The translations under genes were made by a program, and so were the position numbers. From an uncultured Acidobacteriota bacterium (GTDB taxonomy: Bacteria; Acidobacteriota; Terriglobia; Terriglobales; Acidobacteriaceae): 64,000 nt of DNA. The notes under the pieces were generated by a model. That model made no database searches. It saw only the letters and a program-made list of their open reading frames with translations, and was not told the DNA's origin. Below, in pieces: positions 34,425 through 43,194 of this stretch. Location of the stretch: NCBI GenBank assembly GCA_903832295.1, contig CAILAZ010000093.1, positions 1 through 64,000 on the forward strand, read 5' to 3'. Each line of letters starts with the position of its first letter. Position 1 is the stretch's first letter.

Positions 34425-36137
34425 CTACATTCCCTCGTAGCTCGGTCCGCCGCCACCCTCGGGCGGCACCCAGGTGATGATCTGGTAGGGGTCCATGATG
34501 TCACAGGTCTTGCAGTGCACGCAGTTGGAGGGGTTCAGGTGGATGCGCCTTCCGTTGGGCGCATCGCTCGCCTCTTCCATTTCATAAACGTTGGCGGGGC
34601 AAAAGAACTGGCAAGGGTTGCCGAACTCCTGAGCGCAGCGCGTGGCGCAGATGTTGGTATCGTGGATGACGAGGTGTGCCGGTTGATCTTCCTCGTGGCG
34701 CGTCCCCGAGTGATACAGATCCGTTAGCTTGTCAAAGGTGAGTTTGCCGTCGCCCTTAGCCCAGCCGAGAAGCTGCTCGCGCTCTCCGCCGTGTCCCATG
34801 ATGTCCCAGAGCGGCAGCATGCGCTCATGCCCGGAATGAGCGGGATAGCGGTCGCGCAGACCGTGTCCGCCGGTCGCCATCAACAGGCCGGTGTTGAGCA
34901 TTCCGCTAAGGAAGCCGTGCTCGAATCCCTGGTGGAAGTTGCGAACAGGGAAGAGCTCCTGCCTGATCCAGCTTGCGTCCACCTTCTGCTGTAGGGTTCC
35001 AAGCTGGCTGGCGCTGCTGTCACCGGAAATCAGCGATTCGAAGGCGGTTTCAGCAGCAAGCATCCCACTCTTGATTGCCAGGTGAATTCCCTTGAGACGC
35101 TGCGAGTTCAGAAATCCTGCGGAGTCGCCTACGATCATCCAGCCATCGCCGCCCAGGGGAGGCATGGACCACCAACCACCGTAGGGCATGGTCTTGGCGC
35201 CGTAGCGGACCATCTTGCCGCCTTCCAGCAGTTTGGCCACGAACGGGTGCTGCTTGAAGGACTGTAGAACGTGTTGGGGATCAGTTCGGGGATCGGGGTA
35301 ATCCAACCCGGTGACGAAGCCAAGTGAGACGGTGTTGTCCTTGCCGCCGTAAATCCACGCCCCGCCGTACTCCCGGGTTGTGAGCGGATAGCCCATGGTG
35401 TAGATGACCTCGCCGGGCTTGACTCTTCCGGCGGGCAACTCCCACAGTTCCTTTACTCCCACGCCGTACGTCATGGGGTTGCGATCCTTGCAAAGCCCAA
35501 GTTTGCCGGTGAGCTGCTTGGTCAGTGATCCGCGAGAGCCTTCGGCAAGGATTGTGATCTTCGACTTCAGATCGTAGCCGGGCTCGAAATTACCCTTGGG
35601 CTGATTGCTCTTGTCCACACCCTTGTCATCGGTGCGCACACCCGCCACGCGCTCGCCATCGTAGAGCAACTCGCTTCCGGCAAAGCCGCTGAAGATGGTG
35701 ATACCAGTCTCCTCAACCTTAGCGCCCAGCCACTTGGCAAAACGGTTGATGCTGATTACGTAGTTGCCGTGATCCTGCATGGGAGGCGGGGTGATGGGAG
35801 CCTTGAATGCGCTCTTGCGCGTCATGTAGTAGAGGCTGTCGCTTGAGACTTCGGCCTCGATTGGAGCTTCGTCACGCCATCCGGGCAGCAGTTCGTTCAT
35901 CGAACGTGGATCGAGCAGCGCACCGGAGAGGCAGTGCTGTCCGATCTCACGGCCTTTCTCCAGAACGTAGATGTTCTCCTTGGAGAGCTCCGCGCCGGGA
36001 TGGGCTGTATTGTGAGCGTCGATCAACTGCGACAGGCGCAACGCACAAGCCATCCCCGCCGGCCCGCCGCCGACAATGACAACGTCGGCCTCCATCTCCG
36101 GGTGGTCGATTCCTTCCATCGGCGTGCGAAAGATCAT
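34425..36137 (-). CDS. electron transfer flavoprotein-ubiquinone oxidoreductase
   Basis: A 570-residue inner-membrane-associated enzyme that passes electrons from ETF to quinone, linking acyl-CoA and amino-acid oxidation to respiration. The FAD-binding site is ADVVIVGGGPAGMACAL near residue 19; ETF-QO motifs include GREIGQHCLSGALLDP, TMPYGGWWSMPPLGGDGW and GDSAGFLNSQRLKGIHLAIKSG (split). The C-terminal [4Fe-4S] site has CQFFCPANVYE and NCVHCKTCDIMDP. ATG 36137 follows AAGGGAG. The gene is last in the order etfB, small membrane gene, etfA, ETF-QO. Confidence 0.97.
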   Translation of the reverse strand: MIFRTPMEGIDHPEMEADVVIVGGGPAGMACALRLSQLIDAHNTAHPGAELSKENIYVLEKGREIGQHCLSGALLDPRSMNELLPGWRDEAPIEAEVSSDSLYYMTRKSAFKAPITPPPMQDHGNYVISINRFAKWLGAKVEETGITIFSGFAGSELLYDGERVAGVRTDDKGVDKSNQPKGNFEPGYDLKSKITILAEGSRGSLTKQLTGKLGLCKDRNPMTYGVGVKELWELPAGRVKPGEVIYTMGYPLTTREYGGAWIYGGKDNTVSLGFVTGLDYPDPRTDPQHVLQSFKQHPFVAKLLEGGKMVRYGAKTMPYGGWWSMPPLGGDGWMIVGDSAGFLNSQRLKGIHLAIKSGMLAAETAFESLISGDSSASQLGTLQQKVDASWIRQELFPVRNFHQGFEHGFLSGMLNTGLLMATGGHGLRDRYPAHSGHERMLPLWDIMGHGGEREQLLGWAKGDGKLTFDKLTDLYHSGTRHEEDQPAHLVIHDTNICATRCAQEFGNPCQFFCPANVYEMEEASDAPNGRRIHLNPSNCVHCKTCDIMDPYQIITWVPPEGGGGPSYEGM

Positions 36138-36180
36138 CAAGTCTCCCTTTGCGGCTTCAAAGTTCTCGTCCTGCCCAGGC

Positions 36181-37158
36181 CTACGCTTTTGCCTTCTTGA
36201 TCTCTTCCGTCAGCGCGGGAACGATCTCGAAGAGGTTTCCTACCACGGCGACATCGGCAATCTCGAAGATTGGGGCCTCGGCATCCTTGTTAATGGCGAT
36301 GATGTTGCGCGAGCCCTTCATACCAACGATGTGCTGGATTGCGCCGCTGATGCCAAGCGCGAGATACAGCTTGGGGCTCACGGTCTGTCCGCTTGACCCC
36401 ACCTGGCGCTCCATGGGCAGCCAGCCCGCGTCGCAGATCGGACGCGAGGCGGCGATTTCGCCTCCCAGGGCGTCGGCCAGCGTTTTGGCCATCTCGATAT
36501 TCTTCTGCTCCTTGATTCCGCGTCCCACTGAGACGATGATTTCCGCCTGCGAGAGATCGACCGCCTGCTTGGCCTCTTGAAATGGAGCTTCCGGTTTTGT
36601 GCGAATTTCGCCAGTGGCGGCGGCTACGAACTCCACTGGGGATTCACCTGCCTCAACCTGGTCGCCACGGTAGGCTCCTGTCTGGAAGCTCGCAAACAGA
36701 GGGCCGTCTGAGGCAACCGACACATCGGCGGAGAACTTGCCCTGGAACATCAACCTTGTGAACTGCAGTTTGCCGCCCTCGAACTTGGCTCCCACGGCGT
36801 CACTCACCAGCACCGCGCCAAACGAGGCTGCCAGCTTGGGGGCGAAGTCGCGCACCTGGTAGGTATGCGGCAGGAGAACCAATCTCGGTTTATTGGCCTC
36901 GATGAATGTCTTGAGTGAGGCCACAAACCCGTCCGGAGTGTACTGCGCCAGGGCAGGGCCTTCAATGGCGTACACCTTCGCAATCGCAGTTTTTGCCACC
37001 TCGGCAGCCACAGCGGCAAGGTTGCTCCCTACGACTGCGGCTTCTACCGTCCATCCGGTTTGCTTTGCCAGCGCCTGTGCGCCCGCAAGGGTCTCAAAGG
37101 AGACCCGGTTCAGTTTGCCTTCTCTCTGTTCCACCACCACCAGAATCGTCTCTGCCAT
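36181..37158 (-). CDS. etfA: electron transfer flavoprotein alpha subunit
   Basis: A 325-residue FAD-binding subunit that pairs with EtfB to accept electrons from acyl-CoA dehydrogenases. Marks are LVLLPHTYQVRDFAPKLAA, VSVGRGIKEQKNIE, GGEIAASRPICDAGWLPMERQVGSSG (split over 230-256) and GISGAIQHIVGMKGSRNIIAINKD (split), the C-terminal FAD-binding signature. ATG 37158 (MAETILVVVEQ) is the conserved start; the longer open frame upstream covers only intergenic DNA and is not conserved. It lies 64 bp downstream of the small membrane gene and 43 bp before ETF-QO. Confidence 0.96.
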   Translation of the reverse strand: MAETILVVVEQREGKLNRVSFETLAGAQALAKQTGWTVEAAVVGSNLAAVAAEVAKTAIAKVYAIEGPALAQYTPDGFVASLKTFIEANKPRLVLLPHTYQVRDFAPKLAASFGAVLVSDAVGAKFEGGKLQFTRLMFQGKFSADVSVASDGPLFASFQTGAYRGDQVEAGESPVEFVAAATGEIRTKPEAPFQEAKQAVDLSQAEIIVSVGRGIKEQKNIEMAKTLADALGGEIAASRPICDAGWLPMERQVGSSGQTVSPKLYLALGISGAIQHIVGMKGSRNIIAINKDAEAPIFEIADVAVVGNLFEIVPALTEEIKKAKA

Positions 37159-37222
37159 CTTTCTCGTCCTCGGTCGCCAGCGATGCTCTCCCGGCGAAGA
37201 TGTACTTGTCCTCAGAATCTTC

Positions 37223-37453
37223 TTACCGCAGTGCGCGCAGTTTACGGTGCCCAACCCACAGGAGCCCCACTCCCACCACTGCAAATGCGCCCGCGAGCAA
37301 TCCCATCAGCGACTGCCCCAGCGGTGCCTCGCCCAAGTGGAAAAAATAGAGCAGCAGCGCTGCAATCAGCAGCATTCCGCCCAAAAATCGCAACGTATTG
37401 ACGGTTTCCCGCGCCTGTTCCCGTCTGTCTGTCTCCGCCATGTCGGACGTCAT
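37223..37453 (-). CDS. small two-helix membrane protein inside the etf operon
   Basis: A 76-residue protein with a polar, Glu/Arg-rich start (ETDRREQARETVNTLR) and two membrane helices (LGGMLLIAALLLYFF and LMGLLAGAFAVVGVGLLWVG), ending in basic residues. No family is recognised. ATG 37453 overlaps the etfB stop by one base (TGATG); an in-frame GTG 37456 is also possible. Tight coupling to etfB suggests that it works with the ETF system, perhaps as a membrane anchor or assembly factor near ETF-QO, but this is inference. Confidence 0.65.
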   Translation of the reverse strand: MTSDMAETDRREQARETVNTLRFLGGMLLIAALLLYFFHLGEAPLGQSLMGLLAGAFAVVGVGLLWVGHRKLRALR

Positions 37454-38223
37454 CACAGGACCCGCATTTCGTCGCGCAGTTTAGCAACCAGCTTCTTCGC
37501 CACGTCCTGTGCGGAACCCTGGATCACTTCGGTCTGTTTCGTTTTCTTTGGAACATAGAGCCGTTCGATGGTTAGCTGATTTGGCCGGAGGGCTGATGCA
37601 ACTTCGTCGAAGCTCACCTTGCGCAGCGGTTTGTTCTTTGCCTGCTTGATTCCAATGAGCGTGGCGTAGCGCAGTTTGTTGATGCCCGACTGAATCGTGA
37701 GCACGGAGGGCAACGGCATATCCACAAACTGGAAGAAGCCGCTCTCTAACTCGCGTTTCACCCGGATGCCGCCATCTTTGCCTTCAATGTGCATGATGAT
37801 GGTGGCGTGAGCCCAGCCTTTTAATTCAGCCAGCAATACGCCGGTCTGTGCGTATCCAAAGTCGTCGGATTGCAATCCCGTGAGGATCAGGTCGAACGCC
37901 TCATCTTTGATCGCTTCAGCAAATGCGCGCGCAATGTTGAAGGCGTCCAGGGTTACAAAACGGTCGTCCTCAAGATGGATGGCGCGGTCGGCGCCCTTGG
38001 CTAGAGCTTCTCGCAGCACCTGTTGCGCGCGTGCTGGACCAGCAGTGATGACCACTACCTCGCCGCCGTTCTTCTCCTTTTGCCGCAGCGCCTCCTCCAG
38101 CGCATACGCGTCGGGCTCGTTCACTTCATAGCCCACATCTTCACGAACCCACGTTGCACTCTCGTTCAGCTTGAGTGGAGCGTCTTTCTGCGGAACCTGC
38201 TTCATGCAAACCAGGATCTTCAC
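37453..38223 (-). CDS. etfB: electron transfer flavoprotein beta subunit
   Basis: A 256-residue AMP-binding subunit of ETF. Marks are MKILVCMKQVPQ at the N-terminus, YEVNEPDAYALEEALRQKE, GGEVVVITAGP, LILTGLQSDDFGYAQTGVLLAE and RVKRELESGFFQFVDMPLPSVLTIQSGIN (split). GTG 38223 gives the canonical start and follows GAGGTG. It is the first gene of etfB-small protein-etfA-ETF-QO. The upstream region 38224-38491 holds a candidate promoter with an inverted repeat. The adjacent acyl-CoA dehydrogenase expected for a full oxidation module is not in the window. Confidence 0.95.
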   Translation of the reverse strand: MKILVCMKQVPQKDAPLKLNESATWVREDVGYEVNEPDAYALEEALRQKEKNGGEVVVITAGPARAQQVLREALAKGADRAIHLEDDRFVTLDAFNIARAFAEAIKDEAFDLILTGLQSDDFGYAQTGVLLAELKGWAHATIIMHIEGKDGGIRVKRELESGFFQFVDMPLPSVLTIQSGINKLRYATLIGIKQAKNKPLRKVSFDEVASALRPNQLTIERLYVPKKTKQTEVIQGSAQDVAKKLVAKLRDEMRVL

Positions 38224-38359
38224 CCGGCACCTCGATCAGATAGAAGTAGTAACCAGCTCAGGGACACGGAACGGCCAATCCGGGTCCATACGGCATAGAG
38301 TTTCCTGGATAGAAGCCACCCCGGCTTCTCCGGCAAAGGCCCGCTGCCAGGATGTGGCG

Positions 38360-38400
38360 GCAGGACCGGAAAGTATATCCCGGTCCTGCAAAAAACTGAA
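38360..38400 (-). promoter_or_regulatory. candidate etf promoter overlapped by a 10-bp inverted repeat
   Basis: On the minus strand TATACT (38377-38372) with a weak TTCAGT (38400-38395) at 17-base spacing forms a possible promoter about 140 nt before etfB. The arms GCAGGACCGG (38360-38369) and CCGGTCCTGC (38380-38389) flank the -10 box, so a repressor or activator could act here. Confidence 0.35.
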
Positions 38401-38491
38401 TGGTGATTCACCGCCGCCGGCCGCAGAATGGCGACACAGCAACAAAATGGGACGCTGGGTGCGTCCCTGGATGTCAACCCGGTCGATCGTT

Positions 38492-38764
38492 TTACAGAAA
38501 AGCTACTGTCTGAATGCCTGCGATCTCAAAGCGCTTGCGGCAGCGGACGTTCTTGCAAGCCAACAGATCGTCTTTGCGCACCATGTAGCTCTGCGCCTTG
38601 GCGAATTTCGCACGATCCCGTTCGTCGGCCCGCGGGGGTAAGGCCTTCTTCTTCATTCGCACGATCCAGCCAATCTCGTACTCACCTTCCTGACGGCAAT
38701 GCGGACAAGTCAGGATGTGCTTCTTGGTCTCTTGCTTCTCGTCGTAATATTCCCGTTCTTCCAT
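38492..38764 (-). CDS. small zinc-ribbon protein
   Basis: A 90-residue protein with two Cys pairs typical of a zinc ribbon: CPHC near residue 20 and CKNVRC near 70, with a basic Lys/Arg-rich segment between them (IVRMKKKALPPRADERDR). Nucleic-acid or protein binding is possible. No family is recognised. ATG 38764 has a perfect TATAAT 8 nt upstream and no Shine-Dalgarno, so a leaderless mRNA is likely. It is not part of the etf operon, from which it is separated by 268 bp. Confidence 0.7.
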   Translation of the reverse strand: MEEREYYDEKQETKKHILTCPHCRQEGEYEIGWIVRMKKKALPPRADERDRAKFAKAQSYMVRKDDLLACKNVRCRKRFEIAGIQTVAFL

Positions 38765-39163
38765 GATGCCCCATTATAAGCGTCTTGCAGGTACACGGAA
38801 GGTGGGAGGTTGATAATTCCTCTCGCTGTAGCGGCAGGTGGGCTGGCAGGTGGGAGCCCCTTCCGGTGCCTTGCTTGAATTCAACGTGTGCCCATAGTGA
38901 TGCATCTCCCTTATTCCATATTTGGTATATGCCTCGCCCGTTCGCTTCCAAAAACGGGATTTCTTTCAAAATGAAAAGTCCCGGCGTCCCGCAAGTCCTT
39001 AATGTGCCAACTCTGGGCAGCGGCTCTCTTTGGAATACTACGTGCAGTACGTAATACGAATTCAGCAACATTTAGGTGCGTTCCGGTGTGGGATGCCAAG
39101 GTCCGGCCTGGTGCTGCTTGAGCTGTTTCATTACTGATTGATTACGTTTAAAGGGGAGCGCGA
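38765..39163. other. 399-bp region between zinc-ribbon gene and Oar-like receptor
   Basis: No gene is seen. Near 38800-38850 there are repeated AGGTGGG units. At 39037-39057 an imperfect palindrome centred on GTGCAGTAC (ACGT boxes on both sides) lies about 110 nt before the receptor start and could be an operator. The receptor's Shine-Dalgarno AAGGGGAG is at 39151-39158. No clear promoter was found. Confidence 0.4.
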
Positions 39164-42100
39164 ATGCAAAACATTATGAAGCTCAGAAGGGGAACACGCC
39201 CTGCGGTTGCCATGATTGTGCTATTGGCTCTGTTGAGCCTCTGCACGATCAGTCTATTCGGCCAGTCGCTTGTTTCGGGCGACTTGGCAGGTACGGTCAA
39301 GGACTCGACGGGCGCGGTTCTGCCCAAGGCTACTGTTGTTCTGAAGGACAAGGGAAACGGCCAAGTTCGGTCAGCAGTCACAAACCAGGCGGGAAACTAC
39401 CGCTTCCCGCTTCTGCAGCCGGGCACCTACGTGGTGACGGTCACTGCTGCGGGTTTCAGCCCAAGCACGAAGTCCGTCACGGTCGCCGTCGGTCAGGCAC
39501 CCGAATTGGATTTTGCCATGAGCGTCGGCGGTACCGTCGCGATCGTGGAAGTCACCGATCAGGCAGCGTTGCTTCAGACCGAGAACGCGAATCAGGCCAC
39601 GTCCTATTCGCAGTCTCAGGTTGACCTCCTGCCCAATGGCGGCGGCGACTTGACGCAAATCGCGCAGTTTGCCCCGGGTTCGGTGATGAGCACCGGCGGT
39701 GGCTACGGCAACTTTACCAGCAATGGTCTGCCGGCCAACACCAACGTTTTCACAGTAAACGGAACCAACAACATGGATCCGTACTTCAATATCAACAACT
39801 CTGGCGCAACGAACCTGACCTTGGGCTCGAGCGAAATTTCAGAAGCAGTCGTCATCGGCAACGCGTTTTCCGCCGAGTACGGCCAACAGGCGGGCGCGCA
39901 GGTCAATTATGTGACCAAGAGCGGCACCAATACCCTCCATGGAACTCTGAAGTGGAACTGGACCGGCCGTTCGCTGAGCGCTCGTGACTATTTCAACACC
40001 AAGGACCAGGCTCAGCCTTTCACCAACAACAACCAGTATGCGGCCACTATCGGCGGTCCGATCAAGAAGGATAAGACCTACTTCTTCGCTAGCACCGAAG
40101 GTCTGCGTTACATCCTCGCCACCAGTGCTCAGACCTATATCCCCAGCACTGACTATCAGAATGCGGTTCTCAACTACATCGGCGCCAATACCCCGGGCCA
40201 GCTGAATGCCTATAAGCAGGCGTTCGGCTACTACAACAACGCCGCGGGAGCATCTACGGCTGTGGTGGATCCCAATGATCCTTGCGATTCGTTCACGCAG
40301 AGCATGATCGGCCTCACGGACGCGCAGGCCGCGAACTGCACCAAGACTTGGCGCAGCACTCCAGGCCAACTCTCCAAGGAGTGGCTGGCTTCCTTCCGCG
40401 TTGACCAGAACCTTGGTCAGAATGATCGCGTGTACCTCCGCTTCCACACGGATCACGGCCTACAGGCCACCTACACGGATTCACTCAGTCCCAATTTCAA
40501 CGCCACGAGTCCGCAGCCTTCTTACGGTGGACAGGCAGAGTTCACTCACGTATTCCATAACGGCTCTACCAACCAGGCGATCTTCAGCTCAGACTTCTAC
40601 TCGGCCTCGTTCCAGCCTGTTGCCAAAGGCATGAGCGACTTCCCATATTCGTTACTCTTCCTAGATATGCCGTGGGCCAATGTGGGCGGCGAGCAGTACA
40701 GCTTCCCTCAAGGCCGTGACGTTCATCAGTATCAATTCCTTGATGACTTCTCGACCCGACTTGGCAATCACACCCTGAAGTTCGGTGTGAACTACCGCAA
40801 GTACGCCATCGACGATTACATCTTCGAAGCGCGTAACAAGTCGGTCATCGCCGAGTTCTACAACGAGAGCTTCGCTGTCGGCAACACATCCTTCTTCCTG
40901 CAGCGCTTCCCGAACAAGCTGAACCAGAACATCGGTATCAACGGTATCGGTGTGTACGCTGAAGACGAATGGAAGATCAGCCCCAAGTGGAAGGTTATCT
41001 ACGGCGTGCGTCTGGAGCACAACTCCAATCCCACGTGCGCGGATGACTGTTTTGCCGATACCATCGCCCCTTGGGGCCAGAGCGCCCACGACTCCACAGT
41101 CGCGTATGACCAATTCATCAAGACTGGCCAGCACAACGCATTCCGGGCCGTGGACAACCTCGTAATCGGACCCCGCTTGGGCATCACTTATTCGCCTCTG
41201 GCGTCGAACAAGACCGTGATTCGTGGCGGTTTCGGCGTATTCTACGATGCTTCCCCTGCTGACCTGGTGGATAACATGGCTCGGAACTTCCCGAACTATG
41301 GCTCCTACAATGATCAGAGCGGCTTCTACTACTGGGATTACTATGGCTGCACCGTGCCCGCGACTCAGTCTTGCGCTGGTTACGTGCCCGTCGGTTGGGC
41401 AAAGGGCGCCGCCATGCCGACCGGTTGGTCTAATGGTTGGAGCGCTCTGGCTGCCACGGATGCCGCATTGAAGAACGGTTTCACTAAGAACCAGACCTAT
41501 GCAACGATCAAAGCGGCGGTTCCCGCGGGCGCCTTCTCTGCTCCTTCGTTGACCTCCATGCCTGGAACCTACAAGACCCCCACGTACCAGAAGTGGAGCC
41601 TTGAACTCCAGCAGGCAATCACCAAGAACGACGCAATTAATATCGCTTACACCGGAAACCGCGGTTCCAACGTTGCCATGCCGAATGGTATGGCCAACGC
41701 CTATACCTCCCGGAACATCGCTCCGTTCCCGACTAGCGCACTTGATCCGCGCCTTGGCGCAGTTACCGTGTACGCCAGCAATGGCTACTCGAACTACAAC
41801 GGCTTGACAACCACCTTCACGCACCGCATGTCTCAGGGTATGCAGTTTGCAGTCAACTACACCTGGAGCAAGGCGTTGGATACCATCTCCAGTTCGGGTG
41901 GCGCGGCTGCTCCCTACGGTGGTGCCAGCATCACGAACGTCCTCAACCCGTCGAACCTGCGTCAGAACTATTCATACGCGGATTATGACGTCCGTCACTA
42001 CATCTCAGCGAATGCTCTGTGGCAGCCGAAGTTTGACAAGTGGCTGCATGCTCCGAAGATCATTGGTGCGGACTGGGATATCTCCAGCACTATGTTCTAC

Positions 42101-42571
42101 AAGTCGGGCATGCCTTTCACCGTCACGAACTCGGGTTCTGCTTACTCGCTTTCGCTCGGAGCTCCCAGCAGCTTGCTTCCGATCTACACAGGCGCGGCTT
42201 ATAGCTGCAGTTCAAGTGCAGTGACAACCGCCTGTCTGGATAGCACGCAGTTCAAGGTTCCGACCACCGCAACAGGCATCTCGCCTGCCACGCGTAACAT
42301 GTTCCGTGGCCCGAAGTACTTCGACATGGATATGGCGATCAACAAGGGTTTCCGCGCTGGCGAAAAGGCGAAGCTCGTTCTGGGTGCGACAGCCTACAAT
42401 TTGCTGAATCACCCGAACTTCGACTTCCCTTGCTCCAACGCAGGAACTTGCGGTGGAAGCTTCGGCAATATCCTGAACGCCCTGAGCGCTCCGACAAGCC
42501 CGTACGGTTCGTTTACTGGCTCATCGGCTTCGGCTCGAATTTTGCAGCTGAATGTAAAAGTCGAGTTTTAA
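39164..42571 (+). CDS. Oar-like TonB-dependent receptor with carboxypeptidase-regulatory domain
   Basis: A 1135-residue outer-membrane protein of a type expanded in Acidobacteria. It has a long signal peptide (to about residue 34, ending LFGQ), a carboxypeptidase-regulatory-like domain (about 36-115, GTVKDSTGAVLPKATVVLKD), a plug (about 130-230, EISEAVVIGNAFSAEYGQQAG) and a large barrel with the FFASTEGLR signature near 310 and the C-terminal end KVEF, with terminal Phe. Family members move large oligosaccharides or peptides, or adhere to surfaces; the substrate is unknown. ATG 39164 is 5 nt after AAGGGGAG. It stands alone with its own terminator. No SusD-like partner is present. Confidence 0.93.
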   Translation: MQNIMKLRRGTRPAVAMIVLLALLSLCTISLFGQSLVSGDLAGTVKDSTGAVLPKATVVLKDKGNGQVRSAVTNQAGNYRFPLLQPGTYVVTVTAAGFSPSTKSVTVAVGQAPELDFAMSVGGTVAIVEVTDQAALLQTENANQATSYSQSQVDLLPNGGGDLTQIAQFAPGSVMSTGGGYGNFTSNGLPANTNVFTVNGTNNMDPYFNINNSGATNLTLGSSEISEAVVIGNAFSAEYGQQAGAQVNYVTKSGTNTLHGTLKWNWTGRSLSARDYFNTKDQAQPFTNNNQYAATIGGPIKKDKTYFFASTEGLRYILATSAQTYIPSTDYQNAVLNYIGANTPGQLNAYKQAFGYYNNAAGASTAVVDPNDPCDSFTQSMIGLTDAQAANCTKTWRSTPGQLSKEWLASFRVDQNLGQNDRVYLRFHTDHGLQATYTDSLSPNFNATSPQPSYGGQAEFTHVFHNGSTNQAIFSSDFYSASFQPVAKGMSDFPYSLLFLDMPWANVGGEQYSFPQGRDVHQYQFLDDFSTRLGNHTLKFGVNYRKYAIDDYIFEARNKSVIAEFYNESFAVGNTSFFLQRFPNKLNQNIGINGIGVYAEDEWKISPKWKVIYGVRLEHNSNPTCADDCFADTIAPWGQSAHDSTVAYDQFIKTGQHNAFRAVDNLVIGPRLGITYSPLASNKTVIRGGFGVFYDASPADLVDNMARNFPNYGSYNDQSGFYYWDYYGCTVPATQSCAGYVPVGWAKGAAMPTGWSNGWSALAATDAALKNGFTKNQTYATIKAAVPAGAFSAPSLTSMPGTYKTPTYQKWSLELQQAITKNDAINIAYTGNRGSNVAMPNGMANAYTSRNIAPFPTSALDPRLGAVTVYASNGYSNYNGLTTTFTHRMSQGMQFAVNYTWSKALDTISSSGGAAAPYGGASITNVLNPSNLRQNYSYADYDVRHYISANALWQPKFDKWLHAPKIIGADWDISSTMFYKSGMPFTVTNSGSAYSLSLGAPSSLLPIYTGAAYSCSSSAVTTACLDSTQFKVPTTATGISPATRNMFRGPKYFDMDMAINKGFRAGEKAKLVLGATAYNLLNHPNFDFPCSNAGTCGGSFGNILNALSAPTSPYGSFTGSSASARILQLNVKVEF

Positions 42572-42614
42572 TTGAATCTTCACACTCTGGTGGCCGGTTT
42601 TCCGGTCGCCACTT

Positions 42615-42644
42615 GGGGGAGCCTTCGGGCTCCCCCTCTTTTGT
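42615..42644 (+). terminator. rho-independent terminator of the Oar-like gene
   Basis: GGGGGAGCC (42615-42623) pairs with GGCTCCCCC (42628-42636) over a TTCG tetraloop, followed by TCTTTTGT. Confidence 0.92.
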
Positions 42645-42716
42645 CTCTAAAAAGCCGCCCCCAAGCGTTCCAGCCGGTCCCTGCGCAGAACTCTCCTCCT
42701 CAAAATCGCATCCAAG

Positions 42717-42745
42717 TTGAAATTGCGCGCCGTAGGCCGTATCGT
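42717..42745 (+). promoter_or_regulatory. promoter for hfq-hflX
   Basis: TTGAAA (42717-42722) and TATCGT (42740-42745) are 17 bases apart. The start near 42752 gives a leader of about 115 nt to the hfq ATG, long enough for autoregulation. Confidence 0.5.
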
Positions 42746-42867
42746 AGTGGCTGTCCGGGAGACGCGATGTTCCCCCAAACCGGACAGGGCTTAACCCGCT
42801 CTCGGTTTTGATTTGAAAGCGGTGCTTCTGGATTTCTGGCTGTTCTATTTGAAGGAGAAAGTGACCG

Positions 42868-43164
42868 ATGGAAAGCAAACCGGCACAGAACATACAAGAT
42901 TCTTTCCTCAACACTGCAAGGAAAGACAAGTCTGTCATCACGATTTACCTGCTGAGCGGAGTCAAACTCTCAGGCCGCATCCGGTCTTTCGAGAAATATT
43001 CTGTTGTGCTCGAGACGAACAACCAGGAGCAGTTGATCTTCAAGCACGCCATTTCCACGGTTGTCATGGCGCGCGCTCCACATCTTGACCGTCCTACTCA
43101 CGCAGCCTCGGCAGTCACCCCGGTCACGCCTGCCTCACCCGTTTCATCCACACCACAGGGGTGA
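42868..43164 (+). CDS. hfq: RNA chaperone Hfq
   Basis: A 98-residue Sm-like protein that forms hexamers and pairs small RNAs with mRNAs. Residues 5-70 are the Sm core ([46 protein letters not shown]). The usual proximal-face motif YKHA is FKHA here. The C-terminal 30 residues are Pro, Ala, Thr and Ser-rich. ATG 42868 follows AAGGAG by 10 nt. hflX follows after 30 bp in the same frame direction, the conserved hfq-hflX order. Confidence 0.96.
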   Translation: MESKPAQNIQDSFLNTARKDKSVITIYLLSGVKLSGRIRSFEKYSVVLETNNQEQLIFKHAISTVVMARAPHLDRPTHAASAVTPVTPASPVSSTPQG

Positions 43165-43194
43165 GCTATCGCTGAGCATCGTTTACCCGGTCCT

